Below are positions 1 to 6,148 of a DNA stretch of 10,360 nt, piece by piece. Made by a program: the position numbers and the translations under genes. The notes below the pieces were generated by a model. That model searched no databases, was not told where the DNA came from, and saw only the letters and a list, made by a program, of their open reading frames with translations. The first letter of the stretch is position 1; the number at the start of each line of letters is the position of its first letter. Origin of the DNA: an uncultured Eubacteriales bacterium (GTDB lineage: Bacteria; Bacillota; Clostridia; Oscillospirales; Oscillospiraceae); assembly GCA_934567745.1 (NCBI GenBank), contig CAKTJM010000063.1:1-10360 (forward strand), given 5' to 3'.

Positions 1-795
1 GGCGTGGATGTCGCCCAGACGGTTATTCGCGAAAGCGATACCAGCCAGGCAGGAGCCGAGCATCATGGCGCAGGCGGCGTCCGCGTTCTTGCGGTTGCCG
101 ACGAAGGCGCGGATGTTGGCACCGATGAGGGACATAGCAGCCTCGGCCATAGCCTTGGAGAAGGGGTTGGCGTCGGTGTTGATGTAGGACTCCATGGCGT
201 GGATCAGAGCGTCGACGCCGCAGGCAGCCGCGACGGAGGCGGGAGCGGTCATGATCAGCTCGGGATCGAGGACGGCATAGTCAGGGGAGATCTGGGGGCC
301 CAGGACGGACAGCTTGTAGTTGCGCTTGGTGTCGGTGATGACGGCAGCCACGGTGACCTCGGAGCCGGTGCCGGCGGTGGTGGGCACGCAGATCAGGGTG
401 TCGATCTTGCCGGGGACCTTGCCGACGCCTTCGTAGTCGCCGATGTCGCCGCCGAACTTGGCAACGATGCCAACGGCCTTCGCCACGTCCATGGGGGAGC
501 CGCCGCCGACGGCCAGCAGGCCGTTGCACTTCTCGGCAACGTACTTCTCAGCACATTCCTTGACGATGTCGGTGGTGGGGTTGCCCACGACGTCCAGATA
601 CTCGGCATACTCCAGGCCGCCAGCGGCCAGGATGTCACGGACCTTGCCGACGACGCCGAGCTCTTCCAGCATACGGTCGGAGATGAGCATGACCTTGGTG
701 GAACCGGCAGCCTTCAGGAAGTCGGGCAGCTTCTTCAGGGCGCCCATGCCAAACTGGCAGTTCTGAGGAATGATGAAACCAAAATCTTTGATCAT
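1..795 (-). CDS. Iron-containing alcohol dehydrogenase (partial, C-terminus beyond window)
   Basis: A group III (Fe-dependent) alcohol dehydrogenase, an NAD(P)H-linked cytosolic enzyme interconverting alcohols and aldehydes. The visible 265 residues begin MIKDFGFIIPQ and show the nucleotide-binding GGGSPMDVAK at 97-106, the PTTAGTGSE motif at 138-146, and three expected metal ligands: Asp195 and His199 in GVDALIHAMES, and His264 in LGDIHA. The family is usually about 380 residues, so roughly 115 residues, including the fourth ligand His, lie off the left edge. I chose the start at 795 because GGAAAGGA sits a normal distance upstream; an in-frame ATG at 807 overlaps that site. Substrate cannot be read from the sequence: ethanol, butanol, propanediol and 4-hydroxybutyrate enzymes share these motifs. 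Codon use is rich in highly expressed codons, like the etf genes at the other end of the window. It has its own promoter. Confidence 0.93.
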   Translation of the reverse strand, partial: MIKDFGFIIPQNCQFGMGALKKLPDFLKAAGSTKVMLISDRMLEELGVVGKVRDILAAGGLEYAEYLDVVGNPTTDIVKECAEKYVAEKCNGLLAVGGGSPMDVAKAVGIVAKFGGDIGDYEGVGKVPGKIDTLICVPTTAGTGSEVTVAAVITDTKRNYKLSVLGPQISPDYAVLDPELIMTAPASVAAACGVDALIHAMESYINTDANPFSKAMAEAAMSLIGANIRAFVGNRKNADAACAMMLGSCLAGIAFANNRLGDIHA

Positions 796-872
796 AAGGG
801 TACGCATCCTTTCCAAAATTATTACTCAATTATGCGGTTTAACCAAATATCGGCTAAACTCCCTGCGCATAT

Positions 873-901
873 AGTATAACATTGAAAAAGGGGGCTGGCA
901 A
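873..901 (-). promoter_or_regulatory. Sigma-A promoter of the alcohol dehydrogenase gene
   Basis: On the minus strand, -35 TTGCCA (901-896) and -10 TATACT (878-873) are separated by 17 bases; each hexamer matches the consensus at 5 of 6 positions. Transcription would begin near 866, giving a leader of about 70 bases before the ATG at 795. I see no obvious operator palindrome over it. Confidence 0.75.
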
Positions 902-1131
902 GTTCCAATGACCTGAAAATATTTCACAAGGATCAGATGCGATTTTTGGGGGATATGCACAGCTCTGCAACGCCCAGCGGAAGAACTGCGGTGAGGATCG
1001 CCAGATCCTCGTCAAAATGCAACAAGAATACGCAGGTGAGGAGCCAAAACAGAGGAAAACGCCCTTCCCAGGGCCGGGAAGGGCGTGTCTTCGGGTGCGT
1101 CTACAAGGATCGATGCGATCCGTCGGGAGAC
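902..1131. other. Gene-free spacer with several short hairpins
   Basis: No open frame here has both a start and a ribosome binding site. The spacer contains a perfect 7-base inverted repeat with a 4-base loop (993-999/1004-1010), a 6-base one (1107-1112/1116-1121), and the terminator listed separately. On the minus strand, a frame of about 55 codons without a start codon ends near 937 and would read as a short hydrophobic peptide. I do not call it a gene. Confidence 0.5.
1045..1086 (-). terminator. Minus-strand intrinsic terminator
   Basis: A perfect 11-bp inverted repeat (1059-1069 with 1076-1086) with a 6-base loop. Read on the minus strand it is followed by a T-rich stretch (TTTTCCTCTGTTTT); on the plus strand the flank is not T-rich. 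This orientation makes it a second, backup stop for the DUF1292/6S-like transcript, keeping it out of the alcohol dehydrogenase promoter downstream. Confidence 0.6.
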
Positions 1132-1322
1132 AAAAAAGAGCCCCGCTATCGCCGTGGGGACCCGATTAGAACCTGCACGAGATGAGCAGGTGGGTCGCCT
1201 CCGTCACGCTTCGCCGCTCCCAACTTCCGGCCGGGGGGCCGGGAGGTCTGCGATCCACGTCACGAGTGAGCGTCCCGTTTAAGAAATGTGGGTTTAAAAG
1301 GGTCCATTTCCACGAACGGAGC
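1132..1322 (-). ncRNA. ssrS: Probable 6S RNA, binds housekeeping RNA polymerase
   Basis: 6S RNA imitates an open promoter and sequesters sigma-A RNA polymerase. The minus strand here folds into the expected rod of about 185 bases. The closing stem pairs 1322-1315 with 1140-1147 (8 bp with wobbles), then 1314-1310 with 1153-1157, then 1305-1300 with 1158-1163. A large internal loop follows whose 3' side carries a small hairpin (1191-1186 with 1176-1171). An upper stem (1264-1258 with 1202-1208, one central mismatch) leads to a GC-rich tip near 1220-1240. The 3' end runs into six T residues (1137-1132), so the last stem may double as a terminator. The small hairpin in the central bubble is a known 6S feature. 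I identify it by fold and context, not by sequence alignment; another structured RNA is possible. I see no promoter of its own, and the DUF1292 stop codon is 32 bases upstream. Confidence 0.68.
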
Positions 1323-1354
1323 AGGGCAGTTTTTCCTTATTCAAATAGGTGCGG

Positions 1355-1657
1355 TCAGCCTTCCTCGTCCTCGTCGGCGAAGAGCTGCTTCATGAACTCC
1401 TCATAGACGGCCTGGGCCTCCTCGTCGCTGTCGAGGGTGGAGAGGAGCTCCTCGCCGTCCTCCTCGACGACCTTCATGAGGATGAGGCCCATCTCCTCTT
1501 CGTCCTCGGCCTCGTCGGCCTGGTCCTCCGGGACCGCGGGGAAGAACGCGAGGTAGGTGCCGCCGTTCCACTCGATGGTATCGAGGTGCTCGAGCTCGAA
1601 CTCGTTTCCGTCCTCATCGGTGACGGTGATGAAATTCGCGCCGTATCCTTCGTCCAT
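1355..1657 (-). CDS. DUF1292 (YrzB-like) small acidic protein
   Basis: A 100-residue, strongly acidic cytosolic protein of the DUF1292 family, whose biochemical role is unknown. The N-terminal part (residues 9-45) has the family pattern: ITVTDEDGNEFELEHLDTIEW, then a hydrophobic YLAFFPAV strand. A run of acidic residues follows (43-55), then a second conserved strand MGLILMKVVEEDGEE (56-70), and a helical tail ending in ADEDEEG. Length is normal for the family. The start is fixed by a strong AAGGAGG nine bases before the ATG. In other Clostridia and Bacilli such genes often lie near ruvX/yrrK and alaS; here the neighbours are a 6S-like RNA downstream and a divergent cell-wall gene upstream. 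Family assignment is firm; function is not known. Confidence 0.9.
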   Translation of the reverse strand: MDEGYGANFITVTDEDGNEFELEHLDTIEWNGGTYLAFFPAVPEDQADEAEDEEEMGLILMKVVEEDGEELLSTLDSDEEAQAVYEEFMKQLFADEDEEG

Positions 1658-1688
1658 ATGGGGGGTCCTCCTTCGTTTGACTGTCCCT

Positions 1689-1717
1689 ATTGTACTCTGC
1701 TGCGGACCAAATTGCAA
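1689..1717 (-). promoter_or_regulatory. Promoter of the DUF1292/6S transcript
   Basis: On the minus strand, -35 TTGCAA (1717-1712) and -10 TACAAT (1694-1689) are 17 bases apart, placing the start of transcription near 1682, about 25 bases before the ATG. An 11-base near-palindrome, GGGGGTCCCCC (1718-1728), lies directly upstream of the -35, between this promoter and the divergent one for the penicillin-binding protein. It could be an operator, but nothing else supports that. Confidence 0.7.
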
Positions 1718-1774
1718 GGGGGTCCCCCAGAAAAGTTTCCGCCCCCTTCCCACAAGAATCGGTGGAAGAATGGA

Positions 1775-1802
1775 TGGACAAATCGCGAAGCTGTGGTATA
1801 AT
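1775..1802 (+). promoter_or_regulatory. Promoter of the penicillin-binding protein gene
   Basis: -35 TGGACA (1775-1780), a 16-base spacer, then a perfect -10 TATAAT (1797-1802) preceded by TGG, an extended -10. Transcription would start near 1809. The roughly 105-base leader contains a strong hairpin (1864-1891: 7 bp, a bulged G, 4 bp), and a small CACC/GGTG helix (1898-1901/1905-1908) that would mask the ribosome binding site. Confidence 0.75.
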
Positions 1803-1913
1803 ACCAAAATAACGATCAAATCGCCATCCAGCGCGCGGGTCCCTCCTGCGTGCTGCCGCGACCCTTGGCGGGCCTGTCCGGCCGCGCCAAGATCCCTCAC
1901 CGGAGGTGTCAGA

Positions 1914-4196
1914 TTGAACAACGAACGAAACGGCCGCGCGCCCGCGGCCAAGCCGCGCAAGCACCGCAAACGGCATGGCCGGGGCTTCAAGATCGTCATG
2001 ACGATCGTGCTGATCCTCGTCATCACCATGGCGATGCTGCTGTGCATGTCGGCGGCCTACATCAAGAACGTCATCCTGCCGGAGGCGGACCTCCAGCTGG
2101 CGGACGTCTCCCCGAACCTGAGCACGACCATCTACTGCCGCGACCCGAACGACGCGAACGGCAACTATATGGAGGTCCAGACGCTCTACGGCTCGGAGAA
2201 CCGCATCTGGGTCGGCCGGGAGGAGATCCCCGAGGATCTGCTCAACGCCGCCGTGGCCATCGAGGACAAGCGGTTCTATAAGCACAGCGGCGTGGACTGG
2301 ATCCGCACGGTCAAGGGCATCACGTGCATGTTCACGGGCGCGAAGATCCAGGGCGGCTCGACCATCACCCAGCAGCTCATCAAGAACATCACCGGCGACG
2401 ACGACGTCACCGTCAAGCGCAAGATCACCGAGATCTTCCGCGCGCTGGAGTTCGAGAAGAAGTACGATAAGGACGACATCCTCGAGTGGTACCTCAACTA
2501 CATCTACCTCGGCGAGGGCTGCCGCGGCGTGTACACCGCGTCCTACACCTACTTCGGCAAGCACGTCTCCCAGCTCACCCTGGCCGAGTGCGCGAGCCTG
2601 ATCGGCATCACGAACAACCCCTCGAAGTACGATCCCTACTCCCCGCTGAAGGTCACCGACCCCGACACGGGCGAGGTCACGACGGCGGTGGACTTCAACA
2701 AGCGCCGCCAGGAGACGATCCTCGACACCATGTGCGAGCAGAAGATGATCACCCAGGAGGAGTGCGACGCGGCCAAGGCCGAGCCGCTGGAGTTCAAGCG
2801 CGGCCAGGACGGCAAGACCCAGACGACGATCTACAGCTGGTACGTCGAGCAGGTCATCACCGACGTCATGCGCGACCTCCAGACGACCTACGACCTGTCC
2901 GAGGAGCGCGCGAAGGACCTCATCTACTCCGGCGGCCTGCAGATCTACACCTGCATGGACTACAACGTCCAGTCGGCCGTCGATGCGGTCTACAACGACC
3001 GGGCGAACCTCAACTATACCTCCGCGACCGGCCAGACGCTCCAGTCGGCCATCACGGTCATCGACAACGAGACCGGCAATGTCGTGGCCATGGCCGGCGG
3101 CGTGGGCGAGAAGACCGGCAACCGCATCTGGAACCGCGCCACGAAGACCCTTCGTCCGCCCGGATCGTCCATCAAGCCGCTGTCCGTGTACGCACCGGCC
3201 ATCGAGCTGGGCAAGATCACCCCGCTCTCGACCGAGGTAGACAGCCCCTACGACACCGAGAAGGGCTGGCCCGTCAACGCCAACGGCCGCTACGTCGGCC
3301 GCGAGTCCATCGCCCGGGCGGTGCAGGACTCCACGAACACGGTGGCGGTCAAGGTGCTGGCCAACTACGTCACGCCCGAGGTCAGCTACCAGTTCATGAA
3401 GGACAAGTTCCACATCACGTCCCTGGTCGAGTCCCGCGTGAAGGGCGACAAGAGCTTCACCGACATCGCTCTGGCCCCGCTGGCGCTGGGCGGTCTGACG
3501 GACGGCGTGAGCACCTATGAGATGGCGGCGGCCTACTCCGTCTTCCCGCGGCAGGGGACCTATATGAAGCCGAGGACCTACACCCTCGTCCTCGACAGCA
3601 ATCGGAAGACCCTGCTCAGCAACGACAGCACCCAGGAGACCGTGCTGAGCCAGCGCACCTGCTACTATATCACGAGCATGCTCCAGCGGGTCGTCGCCGC
3701 CGGTACCGGTACCGCGGCGGACTTCTCCGGCCAGGAGATCGCGGGCAAGACCGGCACGACCTCGTCCCGTAAGGACCTGTGGTTCGTGGGCTACACGCCG
3801 TACTACACGGCGGCGGTCTGGACCGGCTACGACACCCAGGAGCGCCTGTCGACCAACCTGCGCAACCCCTCGACCGTCCTGTGGAAGCAGGTCATGTCGA
3901 AGGTCCACCAGGGCGTGCCGTATCAGCAGTTCACCCAGCTGAGCGACCTGGTCCAGGTGAGCTACTGCACCGTCAGCGGCAAGCTGCCGACGGCGGCCTG
4001 CGCCGGGCATGTGGCCACGGCCTGGATGTCCGCGTCCGACGCGCCGACCTCCTACTGCGGCACCTGCCGCATCGTCGAGCCCGATCCGGAGCCGTCCGAC
4101 GATCCCAACGCCGGCGAGGACCCCGGCGGCGAGACCCCGCCGTCCGATGGCGGCAACGAGACCCCGCCCGTCGAGGGCGGCGAGACCGGCGGCTGA
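1914..4196 (+). CDS. Class A penicillin-binding protein (transglycosylase/transpeptidase, PBP1A-like)
   Basis: A bifunctional peptidoglycan synthase of 760 residues that polymerises lipid II and cross-links the glycan strands outside the membrane. A basic cytoplasmic tail (1-26) precedes one membrane anchor (27-49). The GT51 glycosyltransferase domain follows (about 85-265), with catalytic Glu117 in EDKRFYKHSGVD and GGSTITQQLIKN at 147-158. The transpeptidase domain (about 370-660) has Ser418-Ser-Ile-Lys421, STN at 473-475 and KTGT at 612-615, so all catalytic motifs are intact. A Cys-containing segment (C685, C696, C715, C718) resembles the usual PBP1A C-terminal extension. The last 40 residues are Pro/Glu/Asp/Gly low complexity and probably disordered. 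I chose TTG at 1914 because GGAGGT lies six bases before it; the frame stays open far upstream but with no ribosome binding site or family homology there. Gene-specific promoter and terminator suggest a single-gene transcript. Confidence 0.96.
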   Translation: MNNERNGRAPAAKPRKHRKRHGRGFKIVMTIVLILVITMAMLLCMSAAYIKNVILPEADLQLADVSPNLSTTIYCRDPNDANGNYMEVQTLYGSENRIWVGREEIPEDLLNAAVAIEDKRFYKHSGVDWIRTVKGITCMFTGAKIQGGSTITQQLIKNITGDDDVTVKRKITEIFRALEFEKKYDKDDILEWYLNYIYLGEGCRGVYTASYTYFGKHVSQLTLAECASLIGITNNPSKYDPYSPLKVTDPDTGEVTTAVDFNKRRQETILDTMCEQKMITQEECDAAKAEPLEFKRGQDGKTQTTIYSWYVEQVITDVMRDLQTTYDLSEERAKDLIYSGGLQIYTCMDYNVQSAVDAVYNDRANLNYTSATGQTLQSAITVIDNETGNVVAMAGGVGEKTGNRIWNRATKTLRPPGSSIKPLSVYAPAIELGKITPLSTEVDSPYDTEKGWPVNANGRYVGRESIARAVQDSTNTVAVKVLANYVTPEVSYQFMKDKFHITSLVESRVKGDKSFTDIALAPLALGGLTDGVSTYEMAAAYSVFPRQGTYMKPRTYTLVLDSNRKTLLSNDSTQETVLSQRTCYYITSMLQRVVAAGTGTAADFSGQEIAGKTGTTSSRKDLWFVGYTPYYTAAVWTGYDTQERLSTNLRNPSTVLWKQVMSKVHQGVPYQQFTQLSDLVQVSYCTVSGKLPTAACAGHVATAWMSASDAPTSYCGTCRIVEPDPEPSDDPNAGEDPGGETPPSDGGNETPPVEGGETGG

Positions 4197-4234
4197 GCAC
4201 GACCGGCCGGATGGTCCCCGATATCCATGATACG

Positions 4235-4267
4235 AACGCGGCCCCTGCCTTCGCGGGGGCCGCGTTT
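4235..4267 (+). terminator. Intrinsic terminator after the penicillin-binding protein gene
   Basis: A perfect 11-bp stem (4235-4245 with 4256-4266) with a 10-base loop, beginning 38 bases after the stop codon. The stem ends in TTT and is followed by only a loosely T-rich flank (TTTCGTGCATTTTCG), so release may be less than complete. It separates this gene from the aspartate-family operon. Confidence 0.8.
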
Positions 4268-4343
4268 CGTGCATTTTCGTCGGAACCGCGAAAATGGAGC
4301 GCCCTGGGACGGGAAAAACTGTCGTTCGGAGAGATGCTTCGTA

Positions 4344-4372
4344 TTGCCACGGGCGGACAGATGTGGTAGAAT
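4344..4372 (+). promoter_or_regulatory. Promoter of the ACT-hom-lysC operon
   Basis: -35 TTGCCA (4344-4349) and -10 TAGAAT (4367-4372), 17 bases apart, with TGG before the -10 (extended -10). The leader from about 4379 to the ATG at 4443 is only about 65 bases. That is too short for a lysine riboswitch or T-box, and I see no motif of either. Confidence 0.75.
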
Positions 4373-4442
4373 AGGCGCTGCTACGAAAACAAATGCCCGC
4401 ACAGCAAGGACGACCGCGGAACGTGGAAAGGATGGACCGACC

Positions 4443-4883
4443 ATGTCGAGAGCACCGAACTATTACATCGTGGAGGCCGAGGCGCTGCCGGAGATCTTCC
4501 GCAAGGTGGTGGAGACCCGCCGCCTGCTGGACACCGGCGAGGCGGAGACCGTCAACCAGGCGGTCCAGGCGACGGGGATCAGCCGCAGCGCCTTCTATAA
4601 ATATAAGGATGCGGTCCGCCCGTTCCAGGACATGCTGCACGGACGGATCGTGACCTTCCAGCTGATGCTGAAGGACCAGCCGGGGATCCTGTCCCACGTG
4701 CTGGAGCTGTTCGCGGGGTCCGGGGCGAACATCCTGACCATCAACCAGGGGCTGCCGGTGAACGGCTGCGCCGTGGTGACGGTCAGCGCGGAGACCTCCG
4801 GCCTGCAGGGGACCCTGCAGGAGCTGCTCGAACAGGTCGACGGCGCGGACGGCGTGCTGCGCGGCGAGATCCTGGCGGGCTGA
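4443..4883 (+). CDS. Free-standing ACT domain protein, UPF0735/PheB-like
   Basis: A 146-residue cytosolic protein with a helical N-terminal part and a C-terminal ACT domain, the same length as B. subtilis PheB (UPF0735). Residues 36-57 (TVNQAVQATGISRSAFYKYKDA) look like a helix-turn-helix. Residues 68-142 form the ACT fold, with the typical first strand and turn TFQLMLKDQPGILSHVLELFA, then ANILTINQGLPVNG, where amino-acid effectors usually bind. ACT domains sense amino acids; what this family binds is not established. It is first in the operon, 46 bases before hom, so a role in threonine, lysine or methionine feedback is a reasonable inference. AAAGGA ten bases before the ATG supports the start. 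Confidence 0.92.
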   Translation: MSRAPNYYIVEAEALPEIFRKVVETRRLLDTGEAETVNQAVQATGISRSAFYKYKDAVRPFQDMLHGRIVTFQLMLKDQPGILSHVLELFAGSGANILTINQGLPVNGCAVVTVSAETSGLQGTLQELLEQVDGADGVLRGEILAG

Positions 4884-4929
4884 GGGGCATAGGATGACAG
4901 TGATAGATGATGAGGAGCGTGGAGCAACG

Positions 4930-6063
4930 ATGGTGAATGTCGCGATATTGGGGTATGGCGTCGTCGGGTCCGGCGTCGCAGAGGTCCTGACCGGTACGGG
5001 CGAGGGCATCCGGCGCAAGGCGGACGACCTGATCGGCCTGAAATATATCCTGGACGTCCGGAAGTTCCCGGACAGTCCGTTCGCAGAGAAGTTCGTGGCC
5101 GATTTCAAGGTCATCGAGGACGACCCGGCCGTGGGCGTCGTCGTGGAGACCATCGGCGGCATGGGCGCGGCGCTGGACTTCACCGAGCGCGCCCTGCGGG
5201 CCGGGAAGAGCGTGGTCACGTCGAACAAAGAGCTGGTGGCCACCCACGGCCGCCGCCTGCTGGAGCTGGCCGCGGAGCACGGCGCGGTGTACCTCTTCGA
5301 GGCGAGCGTGGGCGGGGGCATCCCGATTCTGCGCCCGCTGAGCGAGTGCATGGCCGCCAACGCGATCCTGGAGATCTGCGGCATCCTCAACGGGACGTCG
5401 AACTATATCTTCACCCGCATGGTGGCCGACGGCGTGCCCTTTGAGCAGGCGCTCAAGGCCGCCCAGGCCAACGGCTACGCCGAGCAGGACCCCACCGCCG
5501 ACATCGAGGGCTATGACACCTGCCGCAAGCTGTGCATCCTCTCGTCCATCGCCTTCGGCTGGCACCTGCTGCCGGAGCAGGTCCCGACGCGCGGCATCAC
5601 GAAGGTCTCGCTCGAGGACGAGCGCGCCGCCGACCGGCTGGGCTACCGCGTGAAGCTGCTGGGCCGGTCCATCGCCGCCGAGGACGGCACCGTGACGGCC
5701 TACGTCGAGCCGCACCTGGTGCCGGTCGAGGAGCCGCTGGCGGGCGTGGACGACGTGTTCAACGCGATCCTGGTCAAGGGCGACGCCACCGGCGACGTGA
5801 TGTTCTACGGCCGCGGTGCGGGGAAGCTCCCGACGGCCAGCGCGGTCGTGGCGGACGTGATCGCGGCGGTGCGCAAGCTCGACCGCGCGAGCTACCGCCC
5901 CTGGCAGCCGAACCGCCCGGAGCTGGTCGGCTCCGTGGACGCGCTGGTCAGCCAGTGGTTCGTGCGCACGGCGGACCGCGCGGAGATCACCGCGCCCATG
6001 GCCCGCGCGCAGGCCGAGGAGGCCTACGCCGGGGCGGAGAGCCTGATCCGCGTGCTCGCCTGA
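4930..6063 (+). CDS. hom: Homoserine dehydrogenase, without a full ACT domain
   Basis: Reduces aspartate semialdehyde to homoserine with NAD(P)H, the entry to threonine and methionine. Of 377 residues, 1-140 carry the nucleotide-binding fold (ILGYGVVGSGV at 6-16, TSNKELVA at 97-104). The catalytic part includes NGTSNYI (154-160), the signature EQDPTADIEGYD (185-196) with catalytic Lys200 after it, and RGAGKLPTASAV (295-306). B. subtilis Hom is about 433 residues with a C-terminal ACT domain. Here the last 40 residues contain only a remnant-like strand (SQWFVRTADRAEIT), so the ACT domain is missing or badly degraded. I chose the ATG at 4930 because the family begins just before VAILGYG and GGAG lies five bases upstream. 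An in-frame ATG at 4894, with GAGGGG six bases upstream, would add 12 residues and cannot be excluded. It lies between the ACT gene and lysC on one transcript. Confidence 0.95.
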   Translation: MVNVAILGYGVVGSGVAEVLTGTGEGIRRKADDLIGLKYILDVRKFPDSPFAEKFVADFKVIEDDPAVGVVVETIGGMGAALDFTERALRAGKSVVTSNKELVATHGRRLLELAAEHGAVYLFEASVGGGIPILRPLSECMAANAILEICGILNGTSNYIFTRMVADGVPFEQALKAAQANGYAEQDPTADIEGYDTCRKLCILSSIAFGWHLLPEQVPTRGITKVSLEDERAADRLGYRVKLLGRSIAAEDGTVTAYVEPHLVPVEEPLAGVDDVFNAILVKGDATGDVMFYGRGAGKLPTASAVVADVIAAVRKLDRASYRPWQPNRPELVGSVDALVSQWFVRTADRAEITAPMARAQAEEAYAGAESLIRVLA

Positions 6064-6148
6064 GGAGACCGGCGGGCGTCCGACCGCATAGCATGGGAAG
6101 GGAAGGCCTTTCCTGTCAAACCAACGCTGACCTAGGAGGTTCAAGGAT

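Noticed and set aside
4..879. Long plus-strand open frame opposite the alcohol dehydrogenase
   Set aside because: It is a Gly/Asp/Val-rich antisense frame of a GC-rich gene, has no ribosome binding site, and the opposite strand carries all Fe-ADH motifs.
937..1104. Minus-strand frame reading as a short hydrophobic peptide ending ...ELCISPKNRI
   Set aside because: It has no ATG or GTG and no ribosome binding site, it runs through the terminator hairpin, and about 55 codons can stay open by chance. Homology search against small membrane proteins would settle it.
1130..1330. SRP RNA, RNase P RNA or tmRNA as alternatives for the structured RNA
   Set aside because: The SRP GGAAG/AGCAG tip, the RNase P core motifs and a tmRNA CCA-type end are all absent; the bubble-containing rod fits 6S best.
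4373..4442. Possible lysine riboswitch or T-box ahead of the ACT-hom-lysC operon
   Set aside because: The leader is only about 65-70 bases and has none of the conserved motifs of either element.
1614..5390. A 1258-codon open frame on the minus strand across the penicillin-binding protein and hom
   Set aside because: An antisense shadow typical of high GC; its composition (Arg/Gly/Leu/Asp repeats) matches no family, and it crosses a terminator and promoters of real genes.
6064..6148. Terminator or promoter between hom and lysC
   Set aside because: Only a short GGAAGGCCTTTCC palindrome is present, with no T-run and no convincing -35/-10 pair, so I treat lysC as part of the operon.
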